Below are positions 27,162 through 36,926 of a stretch of DNA of 64,000 nucleotides, one piece after another. The stretch is from Streptomyces aureocirculatus (lineage in GTDB: Bacteria; Actinomycetota; Actinomycetes; Streptomycetales; Streptomycetaceae). Positions within the stretch are counted from its first letter, which is position 1; each line of letters starts with the position of its first letter. The notes below the pieces were generated by a model that saw only the letters and a list, made by a program, of their open reading frames with translations, made no database searches and was not told where the DNA came from. The position numbers were made by a program, and so were the translations under genes. The stretch is taken from NCBI RefSeq assembly GCF_000720475.1, contig NZ_JOAP01000019.1:124001-188000 (forward strand). The letters run 5' to 3'.

Positions 27162-27902
27162 TCAGTTGAGGCTGGTCGTGCCGCGCGTCAGCTCCGTCGC
27201 GGGCAACGACGGCAGATTACGGATGATCGCGGTCTCGGCGCGAAGGAGTTTCAGCTCGTCGCGCAGCCGGGACGCGGTGTCGGTGGCTTCGAGCAGCCGC
27301 TGCTTGGTGGGGGTGTCGAGCACGGCAGCGGCCGCGACCAGGTACGACACCACCGATGGTTCGTCGGGCAGCTCGGTGCCGGAGGCCAAGGAGCGCTCCC
27401 GGGCGCCCGCGAGCCGCTTCTGGTACGAGCGGAAGGCCCGCAGCACACCCTCGGCGAGCGCGCCCGCCTCGTCGCCCGGCTTCTCCTCCAGCGGTTCGAG
27501 CTCGGCGGTCAGAAACGGACCCGACGCGTCCACCGAGCGCAGCCGCACCCGGGTGGTACCGGTGGCGAGGACCTCGAAGCCGCCGTCCTCGCGCTCGCGG
27601 ATGGTCGCCGCGTCCGCGACGCAGCCCACCTCGTGGAAGGCGCGCAGCGGGTCGTCACCGAAGCCGGCTGCGGGGCCGTGTTGGGGCTGCGCGGTCTGGT
27701 CGGGGAGTCCGGGCGCGCTCGGCGCGACCTCCCTGCCGTCCCGGATCGCCACGACGGCGAACTGCCGCTGCTCCTCGTCGGGAACCTTCAGGAGTTCGCG
27801 CATCATGGCGCGATAGCGCTCCTCGAAGATGTTCAGGGGCAGCACGAGCCCCGGGAACAGCACCGAGTCGAGCGGGAAGAGCGGAAGCCGGACGGTCGTC
27901 AC
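27162..27902 (-). CDS. Lon substrate-binding (LON) domain protein
   Basis: 246 residues. Starts VTTVRLPLFPLDSVLFPGLVLPLNIFEERY, the hallmark of the N-terminal LON domain, but has no AAA+ ATPase or protease domain, so it is a stand-alone LON protein. GTG at 27902. The preceding gene ends 11 bases upstream, so the two are probably co-transcribed. Cellular role unknown. Confidence 0.9.
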   Translation of the reverse strand: MTTVRLPLFPLDSVLFPGLVLPLNIFEERYRAMMRELLKVPDEEQRQFAVVAIRDGREVAPSAPGLPDQTAQPQHGPAAGFGDDPLRAFHEVGCVADAATIREREDGGFEVLATGTTRVRLRSVDASGPFLTAELEPLEEKPGDEAGALAEGVLRAFRSYQKRLAGARERSLASGTELPDEPSVVSYLVAAAAVLDTPTKQRLLEATDTASRLRDELKLLRAETAIIRNLPSLPATELTRGTTSLN

Positions 27903-27913
27903 GATCCGAAAGC

Positions 27914-28930
27914 CTAACGGCCGTCGACACCCGGGCCGTCCGCCCGCCCGCCCCGCGCCCGCAGCGGTGTCCGCGACGCCACCTCTATCCGCACCCCGTC
28001 CCGCAGCTCCAGGAACTGCCCGAGCGGGTCGTCGGAGAGCCGGTCCCAGGGGAACGACGTCGCGTTCGGGCCGATCAGGTGGAGCTGGTCGAGGGCGTCG
28101 TGCCAGCGTTCGAGGCGGATCAGGACATGGGTGAGGAGGTTGCGGACCTCGGCGGGCCAGGGGTCCCCTGCCGCGTACTCGCCGGACAGGGCGATCGCCA
28201 GGTCGGCGGCCTTGTCCAGGCGCTCGCGCGGCAGGTTCCCGGCCGCACTGGTCAGATAGGCGAACGCCGCGCGCACCGGCAGCGCCTGTATCAGCGAGCC
28301 GGGCAGCGCGTCCGCCGCCGCCCGCTCCGCGAAGGCGAAGCACTCGGTGTGCGAGCCGTACCAGTGCGCCGACAGATACATCAGGGCCGAGGTGTGACAG
28401 CCGTAGTGGTACGAGGAGCGGCGCACCGCCTGCGCCCACAGCTCCTCGAACTCCGAGTGCGAGGCGTGTGTGCCGCGGGCGTGGTCGAGCGCGATGCGCC
28501 ACGGCACCGGGTCGCGCGGGTCGGCGTCGGCGGCCGCGGTGAGCAGCGGGCTCACCTCGCGCAGGAGTTCCGCGCGTGCGGGCGACTCCCAGCCGCGGAC
28601 CACCGCGAGCTCGGCCTTGAGGAGGAGCGCGTCCGGGTCGTGCGGGGCGGCGGACAGCCAGTCGTCGAACCACTCGGCGCGGGAGCGGGCGAAGGCGGCG
28701 AGGCGGGTCGCGTACCGGTCGCGGTTCTCCCACTCGGCGGCCTCGCGGGTGGTGGCGAGGAGCTTGGCTGCCGGGCCGTACTCACCGCGGCCCGCGGCGA
28801 CCAGGGCCGGGCCGAGGCGGTCGTCCGGCACGTCGAGCAGCACCTCGTCGTCCGGGGGGAGGCCTGCGGCCAGGCGGGGGGTGTGCCGGATCATGCGGGC
28901 GGTACGGATCAGGGCGCGCAGGAGCGGCAT
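27914..28930 (-). CDS. Helical-repeat (TPR-like) protein of unknown function
   Basis: 338 residues from ATG 28930 (AAGGGGG 8 bases upstream; GTG at 28948 is an alternative). Alpha-helical with Ala/Leu/Trp-rich pairs (SRAEWFDDWLSAAPHDPDALLLKAELAVVRGW, RLERWHDALDQLHLIG), suggesting tetratricopeptide-like helices, and a conserved-looking HYGCHTSALMYLSAHWYGSH segment. No signal peptide or membrane helix. Family not recognised with confidence. Confidence 0.75.
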   Translation of the reverse strand: MPLLRALIRTARMIRHTPRLAAGLPPDDEVLLDVPDDRLGPALVAAGRGEYGPAAKLLATTREAAEWENRDRYATRLAAFARSRAEWFDDWLSAAPHDPDALLLKAELAVVRGWESPARAELLREVSPLLTAAADADPRDPVPWRIALDHARGTHASHSEFEELWAQAVRRSSYHYGCHTSALMYLSAHWYGSHTECFAFAERAAADALPGSLIQALPVRAAFAYLTSAAGNLPRERLDKAADLAIALSGEYAAGDPWPAEVRNLLTHVLIRLERWHDALDQLHLIGPNATSFPWDRLSDDPLGQFLELRDGVRIEVASRTPLRARGGRADGPGVDGR

Positions 28931-29059
28931 CTGTCTGTCCCCCTTCACGCCCGGGTCGCGTTCGTCGGCCGTTCGTGGTCCGGGAACGGTGCGTATTGCT
29001 GGTCGCGTGTGTTGACGGGTGGGGTGGGTCGATGGTTGTCCTGTGCTCGGTAACGGTTC

Positions 29060-29210
29060 GGCTGCGGAGCCTATGGGGCTTCGCCCCTTTCCCCCTGTCG
29101 GCCTTCGGCCTCGTCCTCAAACGCCGGACGGGCTGGAATGCGTCGGCCCGGGCCGAGTCCCAGGACGCCGGACGGGCTGAAACGCGTCGGCCACGGGCCG
29201 AGTCCCATCG
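29060..29210. repeat. Intergenic hairpin and 43-bp direct repeat
   Basis: A hairpin ggggcttcgcccc (about 29070-29082) and tcggccttcggcc precede tcgtcctcaaacgccggacg (29111-29130). A 41-43-bp unit (cgccggacgggctg...ccgagtccca) then occurs twice, at 29121-29161 and 29164-29206. The cgccggacgggctg core is the same as in the 63.3 kb repeats. Confidence 0.75.
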
Positions 29211-29226
29211 GAGCGGGCCGGAAACG

Positions 29227-30801
29227 CTACGACCTCCGGAGCAGGCGTGTCGCGCCTGCCGCCACCGTCGTCGCCAGGACCCAGCCGCTGAGGATCAGTG
29301 CCGTCGCCAGCCACTGCCAGCCGCCGCGGAGCTGCCAGTAGGCGTCGTGGCCCAGGTCGATGACGGGGAGCAGCAGGTCGAGGGCGAAGAGGGAGGGGTT
29401 CCAGTCGGGGTGCTCACCGGGCTTGAGCGGGGGATGGTCCGCCCGGGAGAAGGCGACGGCGCTGGCCGCCCAGAGCACCGCCATCCACAGCGCGGCCCGC
29501 CCCGGGCGGTAGCCGTAGGCGACCGTCCAGTCCTGCGCGTACCCCCACAGCTTGGCCGCGGGGGGCAGCGTCTCGCGGCGGCGGCGCTGCTTGGCGAGCA
29601 GCACCTCGCGGGCGTCGGCGTCCTCGCCGCCGTTGCGGAGCACGGTGGCGAGCTTCTCGTACGGCTCGGGGTTGTACTCGGCCGTGGCAGCCGTCACCCA
29701 CTGCAGGCGCCGTGACAGCGGGAAGCTGCCCTGCGGGATCAGGTTCTCGTAGGTGAACCCGCCCATCTGGAGCTGACCGGGCCCCGGCCAGCTCGAAGCC
29801 CGGTCCATCAGGTTCACCACCCGGGCGCCGGAGAGCACGATCTTTCCGCGCCGGGGCGCCTCGGAGAGGAAGCGCAGCTCGGGCGTCTGGACGCGGCGCA
29901 GCGACACCTCCTGGTCGCTCTGGAGAATGAACCTGGCCTGGCCGAAATCCACCGCGTCGCCGAAGCGTCCGTCGTCGAGCCGGACCCCGCCCTCGCACTC
30001 GAAGCGCTGCACCCGGGTCCCGCGCGCGGGCGTCGTGCCACTGGTGTGCGGCGGATTGCCGATGCCCGCCGGGGTCAGGTAGAGGGTGCGCTCGACGGTG
30101 AGCTGGGGCGCGTTCAGGGCGCGGCGGCCGTAGGGGTTGGACAGGCGGCTGCCGCGCAGGCTCAGGCTGACGCCGATCTTGGCGCCGCGCAGGCTCAGCT
30201 CGCCGTGCGACTCCAGCATCTCGGCCTGGAGGTCCTGGCCGACCGTGAGGCCGTCGGCCATGACCGAGCGTGCGCGCCGGTCGCGGTAGACGACGGCTTG
30301 GTTGAGCAGCAGGTCCGTGCCGATGTGGGCGTCCGTGAGGCGCATGCCGTTGTGGACGCGGCAGCGCGGCAGATGCAGATCGCCCTCGGTGTGCAGGCGG
30401 GCCGCCTCCAGGCGCGGGATGGAGCAGTCGACCATCCGCAGCGTGGTGAAGCGCGCCTCGGGGAGCAGCACCTCCTTCTCGAAGCGGCAGCCCTTCAGCT
30501 CCGTGTACGGCACGACCGTGCCGCCCGCCAGGTCGAGCACGTCCGTGATCTGCACCCCGGTCAGCTTCAGGGCCGACACCCGCCCGGCCAGCGCGGGCGG
30601 CCCGCCGAGCAGCAGCCAGCACACGATGCGCGCCCGCACGCTCCGCTCGGGGCCCCAGGGGTGGCCGCCGTGCGGGTCGTCCATGGCGGTGTCCCCGGAC
30701 CGGAGGTCGTACATGCTGCCGTTGCGGAAGGCCTGCCACATGCCCATCTCCGCGGCGGTCAGCCCGTCCGGCGGGTCCCCGATGCCGGTGTCGTCGACCA
30801 C
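29227..30801 (-). CDS. Pentapeptide/beta-helix-like membrane-associated protein
   Basis: 524 residues. A long middle region (about 80-340) has repetitive short beta-strand units (LKGCRFEKEVLLPEARF, GLTVGQDLQAEMLES, LRGAKIGVSLSLRGSRL) typical of a beta-helix, followed by two C-terminal hydrophobic helices (ALWMAVLWAASAVAF, LATALILSGWVLATTVAAG). Databases often label such proteins membrane-associated oxidoreductase, but I see no Rossmann or cofactor motif. GTG at 30801 has GGGAGGAC 8 bases upstream. Divergent from hisD. Confidence 0.8.
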   Translation of the reverse strand: MVDDTGIGDPPDGLTAAEMGMWQAFRNGSMYDLRSGDTAMDDPHGGHPWGPERSVRARIVCWLLLGGPPALAGRVSALKLTGVQITDVLDLAGGTVVPYTELKGCRFEKEVLLPEARFTTLRMVDCSIPRLEAARLHTEGDLHLPRCRVHNGMRLTDAHIGTDLLLNQAVVYRDRRARSVMADGLTVGQDLQAEMLESHGELSLRGAKIGVSLSLRGSRLSNPYGRRALNAPQLTVERTLYLTPAGIGNPPHTSGTTPARGTRVQRFECEGGVRLDDGRFGDAVDFGQARFILQSDQEVSLRRVQTPELRFLSEAPRRGKIVLSGARVVNLMDRASSWPGPGQLQMGGFTYENLIPQGSFPLSRRLQWVTAATAEYNPEPYEKLATVLRNGGEDADAREVLLAKQRRRRETLPPAAKLWGYAQDWTVAYGYRPGRAALWMAVLWAASAVAFSRADHPPLKPGEHPDWNPSLFALDLLLPVIDLGHDAYWQLRGGWQWLATALILSGWVLATTVAAGATRLLRRS

Positions 30802-30942
30802 TGCTGATGTCCTCCCGTGAACCGCCCGCGGCGCGCACATGTGACGTACACCTGTTCATGCCCGCTGTGTGACCGCCTGAACGCCGTTGGTGAACGTGAT
30901 CTTCCGTTGAACGCAGGATGGCGCGCCCGGGGCGGGGCGGGA

Positions 30943-30961
30943 CGTATCAGCCATTGATACG
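30943..30961. promoter_or_regulatory. Perfect 7-bp inverted repeat between the beta-helix gene and hisD
   Basis: CGTATCAgccatTGATACG, 41 bases before hisD. A plausible operator, but the regulator is unknown. Confidence 0.45.
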
Positions 30962-31001
30962 GGCGACCGGCCGCCTCCGGCGGTCTGCGAGAATTGGCCA
31001 T

Positions 31002-32333
31002 GTGATCTCTCGAATCGATCTGCGCGGCGATGCCCTCACGGAGTTTCCGTCGGGCTCCGCTCTGCGCGCCCTGCTGCCCCGTGCCGACTTCGATGTCGCC
31101 GCCGCCCTGGAGAAGGTGCGGCCGATCTGCGAGGACGTGCATCATCGTGGCGACGCGGCACTGATCGAGTACGCGGAGAAGTTCGACGGTGTGCGCCTCG
31201 AGCGGGTCCGGGTGCCCGCCGCCGCCCTCGCCGACGCCCTCGAACAGCTCGCCCCCGACGTCCGCGCGGCCCTGGAGGAGTCCATCCGCCGCGCCCGCGC
31301 CGTCCACCGCGCCCAGCGCCGCGCCCCGCACACCACCCAGGTCGTCCCCGGCGGCTCGGTCACCGAGAAGTGGGTGCCGGTCGAGCGCGTCGGTCTGTAC
31401 GCGCCGGGCGGCCGCTCCGTCTACCCGTCCTCCGTGATCATGAACGCGGTGCCCGCGCAGGAGGCCGGTGTCGCCTCCATGGCGCTCGCTTCCCCGCCGC
31501 AGGCCGACTTCGGGGGCCTGCCCCACCCGACGATCCTCGCGGCCTGCGCGCTGCTCGGCATCGACGAGGTGTACGCCGTCGGCGGCGCCCAGGCCGTCGC
31601 GATGTTCGCGTACGGCACGGCCGAGTGCGCGCCCGCCAACATGGTCACAGGGCCCGGCAACATCTGGGTCGCCGCGGCCAAGCGGTACTTCACGGGCCTC
31701 ATCGGCATCGACACCGAGGCCGGGCCCACGGAGATCGCGATCCTCGCCGACGACACCGCCGACCCCGTGCACGTGGCGTCCGACCTGATCAGCCAGGCCG
31801 AGCACGACCCGCTGGCCGCCGCCGTCCTGGTCACGGACTCCGCGGACCTCGCCGACGCCGTCACCAAGGAATTGGAACCGCAGGTCGCCGCCACCAAGCA
31901 CGTCGAGGACCGGATCGCCCCCGCCCTCGCGGGCAGGCAGTCCGCGATCGTGCTCGTCGACGACCTGGAGGAGGGCCTGCGCGTCGTCGACGCGTACGGC
32001 GCCGAGCACCTGGAGATCCAGACCCGGGACGCCGCCGCGGTCGCCGACCGGGTCAAGAACGCGGGCGCGATCTTCGTGGGCCCCTGGGCCCCGGTGTCGC
32101 TCGGCGACTACTGCGCGGGCTCCAACCACGTGCTGCCGACGGGTGGTTGCGCGTGCCACTCCTCGGGCCTGTCCGTCCAGTCCTTCCTGCGCGGCATCCA
32201 CATCGTGGACTACACCCGCGAGGCACTCGCCGACGTCGCGCACCACGTGGTGACACTGGCCGAGGCCGAGGACCTGCCCGCGCACGGCGCGGCGGTCAAG
32301 GCGCGGTTCGGATGGAAGGTGCCGGGCCAGTGA
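31002..32333 (+). CDS. hisD: Histidinol dehydrogenase
   Basis: Last two steps of histidine synthesis (histidinol to histidine, two NAD+). 443 residues, family length. Conserved blocks: [44 protein letters not shown], and [11 protein letters not shown] with GLSV. GTG at 31002 gives the usual [10 protein letters not shown] start; a frame extension to 30918 overlaps the inverted repeat and is rejected. First gene of the his operon; its stop overlaps hisC. Confidence 0.96.
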   Translation: MISRIDLRGDALTEFPSGSALRALLPRADFDVAAALEKVRPICEDVHHRGDAALIEYAEKFDGVRLERVRVPAAALADALEQLAPDVRAALEESIRRARAVHRAQRRAPHTTQVVPGGSVTEKWVPVERVGLYAPGGRSVYPSSVIMNAVPAQEAGVASMALASPPQADFGGLPHPTILAACALLGIDEVYAVGGAQAVAMFAYGTAECAPANMVTGPGNIWVAAAKRYFTGLIGIDTEAGPTEIAILADDTADPVHVASDLISQAEHDPLAAAVLVTDSADLADAVTKELEPQVAATKHVEDRIAPALAGRQSAIVLVDDLEEGLRVVDAYGAEHLEIQTRDAAAVADRVKNAGAIFVGPWAPVSLGDYCAGSNHVLPTGGCACHSSGLSVQSFLRGIHIVDYTREALADVAHHVVTLAEAEDLPAHGAAVKARFGWKVPGQ

Positions 32334-33469
32334 GCGAGAGTGTGCCGGTGAGCGGCCTCGGGATCGACGACCTGCCCGTGCGCGACGAGCTGCGCGGCAA
32401 GTCCCCCTACGGGGCGCCCCAGCTCGACGTACCCGTACGCCTGAACACCAACGAGAACCCCTACCCGCTGCCCGAGCCCCTCGTCGAACGGATCGCCGAG
32501 CGCGTGCGCGAGGCCGCCAGGGACCTGAACCGCTACCCGGACCGGGACGCGGTGGAGCTGCGCACGCGGCTCGCCGAGTACCTGACACGGACCGGCGGCC
32601 ACGAGGTCACGCTCGCCAATGTGTGGGCTGCCAACGGCTCCAACGAGGTCATCCAGCAGTTGCTCCAGACCTTCGGCGGCCCGGGCCGCACGGCCATCGG
32701 CTTCGAACCCTCGTACTCGATGCACGGCCTGATCGCGCGCGGCACCGGCACCAACTGGCTCTCCGGGCCGCGCCACGACGACTTCACCATCGACGTCCCG
32801 GCCGCCGTCGCGGCGATCACCGAGCACCGGCCGGACGTCGTCTTCATCACCACCCCCAACAACCCCACCGGCAACGCCGTCCCGCGCGAGGCCGTCCTCG
32901 CCCTGTACGACGCCGCGCAGACGGCCAAGCCGTCCATCGTGGTCGTCGACGAGGCGTACGTGGAGTTCAGCCACGGCGACTCGCTGCTCCCGCTGCTCGC
33001 GGGGCGGCCGCACCTGGTCGTCTCACGCACCATGTCCAAGGCGTTCGGCGCCGCGGGCCTGCGCCTCGGCTATCTCGCCGCCCACCCGGCGGTCGTCGAC
33101 GCCGTGCAGTTGGTGCGCCTGCCGTACCACCTGTCGGCCGTCACCCAGGCCACCGCGCTCGCCGCCCTTGAGCACACGGACACGCTCCTCGGCTACGTGG
33201 ACCGGCTGAAGGCCGAGCGCGACCGCCTGGTGGACGAGCTGCGGGCGATGGGCTACGAGGTGACGGACTCGGACGCCAACTTCGTGCAGTTCGGGCGCTT
33301 CGAAGGCGAAGGCGCCGCCCACGAGACCTGGCGGAAGATCCTCGACCGGGGCGTCCTGGTCCGGGACAACGGAGTGCCGGGGTGGCTGCGCGTCACCGCC
33401 GGAACCCCCGCCGAAAACGACGCGTTCCTCGATGCGGTACGCGCACTGAAGAAGGAGCAGGACGCATGA
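32330..33469 (+). CDS. hisC: Histidinol-phosphate aminotransferase
   Basis: PLP enzyme, step 7 of histidine synthesis. 379 residues. [14 protein letters not shown] start of the fold, NNPTGN, and the PLP Lys237 in [20 protein letters not shown] at 32330 overlaps the hisD stop by 4 bases, indicating translational coupling. Confidence 0.96.
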   Translation: MSESVPVSGLGIDDLPVRDELRGKSPYGAPQLDVPVRLNTNENPYPLPEPLVERIAERVREAARDLNRYPDRDAVELRTRLAEYLTRTGGHEVTLANVWAANGSNEVIQQLLQTFGGPGRTAIGFEPSYSMHGLIARGTGTNWLSGPRHDDFTIDVPAAVAAITEHRPDVVFITTPNNPTGNAVPREAVLALYDAAQTAKPSIVVVDEAYVEFSHGDSLLPLLAGRPHLVVSRTMSKAFGAAGLRLGYLAAHPAVVDAVQLVRLPYHLSAVTQATALAALEHTDTLLGYVDRLKAERDRLVDELRAMGYEVTDSDANFVQFGRFEGEGAAHETWRKILDRGVLVRDNGVPGWLRVTAGTPAENDAFLDAVRALKKEQDA

Positions 33470-34059
33470 GCCGCGTAGGCAGGGTCGAGCGGACCACCAA
33501 GGAGACATCGGTCGTCGTCGAGATCGACCTCGACGGCACCGGCAAGGTCGATGTGGCGACCGGAGTCGGCTTCTACGACCACATGCTCGACCAGCTCGGC
33601 CGCCATGGCCTGTTCGACCTCACGGTCAAGACCGACGGCGATCTGCACATCGACACGCACCACACGATCGAGGACACCGCCCTGGCCCTCGGCTCCGCCT
33701 TCAAGCAGGCGCTCGGCGACAAGGTCGGCATCTACCGCTTCGGCAACTGCACGGTGCCGCTCGACGAGTCGCTCGCCCAGGTGACCGTCGACCTCTCGGG
33801 ACGCCCGTACCTGGTGCACACCGAGCCCGAGAACATGGCGCCGATGATCGGCACCTACGACACGACGATGACCCGGCACATCTTCGAGTCCTTCGTGGCG
33901 CAGGCCCAGATCGCGCTGCACATCCACGTGCCCTACGGCCGCAACGCCCACCACATCGTGGAGTGCCAGTTCAAGGCGCTGGCCCGCGCGCTGCGGTACG
34001 CCAGTGAGCGCGACCCGCGCGCGGCCGGCATCCTCCCCTCCACGAAGGGTGCGCTGTAA
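33466..34059 (+). CDS. hisB: Imidazoleglycerol-phosphate dehydratase
   Basis: Step 6 of histidine synthesis, metal-dependent. 197 residues, monofunctional as in actinobacteria. Metal-ligand blocks [23 protein letters not shown] and the second-half [22 protein letters not shown] precedes the ATG, which overlaps the hisC stop. Confidence 0.96.
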   Translation: MSRVGRVERTTKETSVVVEIDLDGTGKVDVATGVGFYDHMLDQLGRHGLFDLTVKTDGDLHIDTHHTIEDTALALGSAFKQALGDKVGIYRFGNCTVPLDESLAQVTVDLSGRPYLVHTEPENMAPMIGTYDTTMTRHIFESFVAQAQIALHIHVPYGRNAHHIVECQFKALARALRYASERDPRAAGILPSTKGAL

Positions 34060-34062
34060 GCC

Positions 34063-34227
34063 ATGAACGGCATCTCCACCCTGCTGCTCTTCGTGGGGCT
34101 CTTCCTGCTCGGCGGCGTCTACTCCTTCGCCAAGCAGAAGCAGTCCAAGAGCGTCATCACGCTGCTCTCCGTCGCCGCCGGTATGTGCCTGATCGCGGGC
34201 ATCGTCCGTCTGGAGGTATGGAATTGA
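34063..34227 (+). CDS. 54-residue membrane protein inside the his operon
   Basis: Starts 3 bases after hisB and ends overlapping the hisH start. Two hydrophobic helices ([20 protein letters not shown] and [17 protein letters not shown]) flank a basic loop KQKQSKS. I recall an equivalent small gene at this place in other Streptomyces his operons. Function unknown; absent from the core pathway. The 165-base length hides it from most gene callers. Confidence 0.85.
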   Translation: MNGISTLLLFVGLFLLGGVYSFAKQKQSKSVITLLSVAAGMCLIAGIVRLEVWN

Positions 34228-34922
34228 GCACCACCGGTTCCGCCTCCGCTTCCGGTTCCGCCTCCGCCACCGGTTCTGCTTCCGGTCGGTCCAAGAAGGT
34301 CGTCGTCTTCGACTACGGCTTCGGCAACGTCCGCTCGGCCGAGCGCGCCCTGGCGCGCGCGGGCGCCGACGTGGAGATCACCGGTGACTTCGACGCGGCC
34401 ATGAACGCCGACGGCCTCCTGGTGCCGGGCGTCGGCGCCTTCGCCGCCTGCATGCGGGGGCTCAAGGACGCGCGCGGCGACTGGATCGTCGGACGCCGCC
34501 TCTCCGGCGGGCGCCCCGTCCTCGGGATCTGCGTCGGTATGCAGATCCTCTTCGAGCGCGGCATCGAGCACGGCGTCGAGACCGAGGGCCTGGACGAGTG
34601 GCCCGGCGCCGTCGAGCCCCTGAAGGCCGACATCGTGCCCCACATGGGCTGGAACACGGTCGCCGCGCCCGCCGACTCCGAGCTGTTCAAGGGCCTCGGC
34701 CCGGACGAGCGCTACTACTTCGTGCACTCGTACGCGGTCCACGACTGGACCCTTCAGACGGCGAACCCCGCGCTGCGCGCCCCCAAGGTCACCTGGTCCA
34801 CGCACGGTGCGCCCTTCGTCGCGGCCGTCGAGAACGGCGCCCTGTGGGCCACCCAGTTCCACCCCGAGAAGTCCGGCGACGCCGGCGCCCAGCTCCTCAC
34901 CAACTGGATCGGAACCCTGTGA
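34224..34922 (+). CDS. hisH: Imidazole glycerol phosphate synthase, glutaminase subunit
   Basis: Makes ammonia from glutamine for HisF. About 232 residues. Glutamine amidotransferase nucleophile Cys103 in ILGICVGMQ, and the late [11 protein letters not shown]is/Glu pair. A TTG at 34224 has GGAGG 7 bases upstream; ATG at 34218 touches that site and is less likely. The first ~25 residues are a Ser/Gly/Ala low-complexity extension encoded by tccgcctccg-type repeats, absent from typical HisH. Confidence 0.93.
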   Translation: MSTTGSASASGSASATGSASGRSKKVVVFDYGFGNVRSAERALARAGADVEITGDFDAAMNADGLLVPGVGAFAACMRGLKDARGDWIVGRRLSGGRPVLGICVGMQILFERGIEHGVETEGLDEWPGAVEPLKADIVPHMGWNTVAAPADSELFKGLGPDERYYFVHSYAVHDWTLQTANPALRAPKVTWSTHGAPFVAAVENGALWATQFHPEKSGDAGAQLLTNWIGTL

Positions 34923-35644
34923 GCACCCTCGAACTCCTTCCCGCCGTCGACGTCCGCGACGGCCAGGCCGTACGCCTCGTCCACGGCGAGTCCGGCTCGG
35001 AGACCTCCTACGGCTCCCCGCTGGAGGCGGCCCTGGCCTGGCAGCGGTCGGGCGCCGAGTGGCTGCACCTGGTCGATCTGGACGCGGCGTTCGGGACCGG
35101 CGACAACCGCTCCCTGATCGCCGAGGTCACGGCCGCCATGGACATCAAGGTGGAACTCTCCGGCGGCATCCGCGACGACGACACCCTCGCCGCGGCCCTC
35201 GCCACCAACTGCACTCGCGTCAACCTCGGCACCGCGGCCCTGGAGACCCCCGAGTGGGTCGCCAAGGTCATCGCCGAGCACGGCGACAAGATCGCGGTCG
35301 GCCTCGATGTGCGCGGCACCACGCTGCGCGGCCGCGGCTGGACCCGCGACGGCGGTGACCTGTACGAGACCCTGGAGCGCCTGAACGCCGAGGGCTGCGC
35401 GCGCTATGTGGTCACCGACATCGCCAAGGACGGCACCCTCCAGGGCCCGAACCTGGAGCTCCTGCGCACCGTGTGCGCGGCCACGGACCGTCCGGTCGTC
35501 GCCTCCGGCGGCGTCTCGTCCCTGGACGACCTGCGGGCCATCGCCGAGCTCGTGCCGCAGGGCGTGGAGGGCGCGATCGTCGGCAAGGCGCTGTACGCCG
35601 AGGCGTTCACCCTGGAAGCGGCTCTTGAGGCGGTGCGGTCATGA
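34919..35644 (+). CDS. priA: Bifunctional ProFAR/PRA isomerase (HisA plus TrpF activity)
   Basis: TIM-barrel isomerase of 241 residues that works in both the histidine and tryptophan pathways in actinobacteria. Visible: [19 protein letters not shown] with the first catalytic Asp, LSGGIRDDD, and [15 protein letters not shown] with the second Asp. No trpF gene is seen beside trpE, trpC or trpBA in this window, which fits the dual role. Overlaps hisH by 4 bases (GTGA). Confidence 0.93.
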   Translation: MSTLELLPAVDVRDGQAVRLVHGESGSETSYGSPLEAALAWQRSGAEWLHLVDLDAAFGTGDNRSLIAEVTAAMDIKVELSGGIRDDDTLAAALATNCTRVNLGTAALETPEWVAKVIAEHGDKIAVGLDVRGTTLRGRGWTRDGGDLYETLERLNAEGCARYVVTDIAKDGTLQGPNLELLRTVCAATDRPVVASGGVSSLDDLRAIAELVPQGVEGAIVGKALYAEAFTLEAALEAVRS

Positions 35645-36036
35645 GCGGTGTACGGCGGGTGCAGAGCGGAAGCCCGTGGGAAGACGCCTTCGGGTTCGCG
35701 CGGGCGGTCGCGGCGGGTGACCGGGTCGTGGTCGGCGGCACCACCTCCTTCAAGGACGACATCCTGTACGGCGAGGGCGACCCCTACGAGCAGGCGCGGG
35801 TAGCCATGGCCAACGCCCTTGCGGCGATCGCCGAGTTCGGGCTCGGCCCCGAGTCCGTGACGGCCGTGCGTCTCCTCATCACCCACGCGCGGGACGTCGA
35901 CGCGGTGGGCCGGGCGCACAAAGAGGTCTTCGACTCCGTGCGCCCGGTGATGACCATGGCGGTCGTCTCCGGTTTCGTCGACTCGCGCATCCTGGTCGAA
36001 GTGGAGCTGGAAGCTTTCCGAGGAGACCCCGCATGA
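35641..36036 (+). CDS. RidA/YjgF-family protein
   Basis: 131 residues, family length. Typical RidA strands: [19 protein letters not shown] and the C-terminal VEVELEAFR, with [22 protein letters not shown] in between. RidA proteins remove reactive enamines/imines made by PLP enzymes. Four-base overlaps with both priA and hisF place it inside the his operon; the conserved Arg in SRILVEVE is present. Confidence 0.88.
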   Translation: MSGVRRVQSGSPWEDAFGFARAVAAGDRVVVGGTTSFKDDILYGEGDPYEQARVAMANALAAIAEFGLGPESVTAVRLLITHARDVDAVGRAHKEVFDSVRPVMTMAVVSGFVDSRILVEVELEAFRGDPA

Positions 36037-36788
36037 CGCTGGCCGTAAGGGTCATCCCCTGCCTGGACGTGGACAACGGCCGGGTCGTCAAGGGCGTCAA
36101 CTTCCAGAACCTGCGTGACGCGGGCGACCCCGTCGAGATGGCCAAGGTGTACGACGCCGAGGGCGCCGACGAGCTGACGTTCCTGGACATCACCGCGTCC
36201 TCCGGCGACCGCGGGACGACGTACGACGTGGTCCGCCGCACCGCCGAGCAGGTCTTCATCCCGCTCACCGTCGGCGGTGGCGTCCGCACGGCTCAGGACG
36301 TCGACAAGCTGCTGCGGGCCGGGGCGGACAAGGTGGGCGTGAACACCGCGGCCATCGCCCGCCCCGAGCTGATCCGGGAGATCGCGGAGCGGTTCGGGCG
36401 GCAGGTGCTCGTGCTCTCCGTGGACGCGCGGCGCACGCCCTCCGGCACCTTCGAGGTCACCACGCACGGCGGCCGACGGTCGGCCGGTATCGACGCCGTC
36501 GAGTGGGCGCACCGGGCGGCCGAGCTCGGCGCCGGTGAGATCCTTCTGAACTCGATGGACGCCGACGGCACGAAGGACGGCTACGACATCGAGATGATCG
36601 AAGCCGTCCGCAAGCACGTCACGGTTCCCGTCATCGCGTCGGGCGGCGCCGGGCGCCTCGACCACTTCCCGCCGGCCGTCGCGGCGGGCGCCGACGCGGT
36701 GCTCGCGGCTTCCGTCTTCCACTTCGGCGATCTGCGCATCGGCGAGGTCAAGGAGACGCTGCGCGCCGCGGGGAGCCCTGTGCGCTAG
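36033..36788 (+). CDS. hisF: Imidazole glycerol phosphate synthase, cyclase subunit
   Basis: TIM-barrel partner of HisH, 251 residues. Conserved: [20 protein letters not shown] with the first catalytic Asp, FLDITAS, VGGGVRT, and [16 protein letters not shown] with the second Asp. Last gene of the main his cluster; a strong terminator follows. Confidence 0.96.
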   Translation: MTLAVRVIPCLDVDNGRVVKGVNFQNLRDAGDPVEMAKVYDAEGADELTFLDITASSGDRGTTYDVVRRTAEQVFIPLTVGGGVRTAQDVDKLLRAGADKVGVNTAAIARPELIREIAERFGRQVLVLSVDARRTPSGTFEVTTHGGRRSAGIDAVEWAHRAAELGAGEILLNSMDADGTKDGYDIEMIEAVRKHVTVPVIASGGAGRLDHFPPAVAAGADAVLAASVFHFGDLRIGEVKETLRAAGSPVR

Positions 36789-36819
36789 GGCTCCGCCCCG
36801 GTGCGGGGGCAGGCCACTC

Positions 36820-36854
36820 GGCCCCGGTCCACCTCAGGGTGACCGGGGCCTTTT
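36820..36854 (+). terminator. Rho-independent terminator of the his operon
   Basis: Perfect 10-bp stem ggccccggtc/gaccggggcc (36820-36829 with 36841-36850) followed by tttt, 31 bases after the hisF stop. Confidence 0.9.
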
Positions 36855-36865
36855 CACGCGCCGAC

Positions 36866-36911
36866 AGGAAAGAAAAGTTGCGCAAAAATGATTGCGCAAC
36901 TTTTCTTTCCT
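36866..36911. promoter_or_regulatory. 20-bp perfect palindrome at the arsR-type promoter
   Basis: Two perfect 20-bp arms (36866-36885 and 36892-36911) separated by aaatga, 15 bases before the start codon. Each arm contains TTGCGCAA, itself a palindrome, at 36878-36885 and 36892-36899. Such paired sites fit an autoregulatory ArsR-family operator. The structure could also form a hairpin in mRNA. Confidence 0.8.
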
Positions 36912-36926
36912 GCCTAGCGTGGCGGC

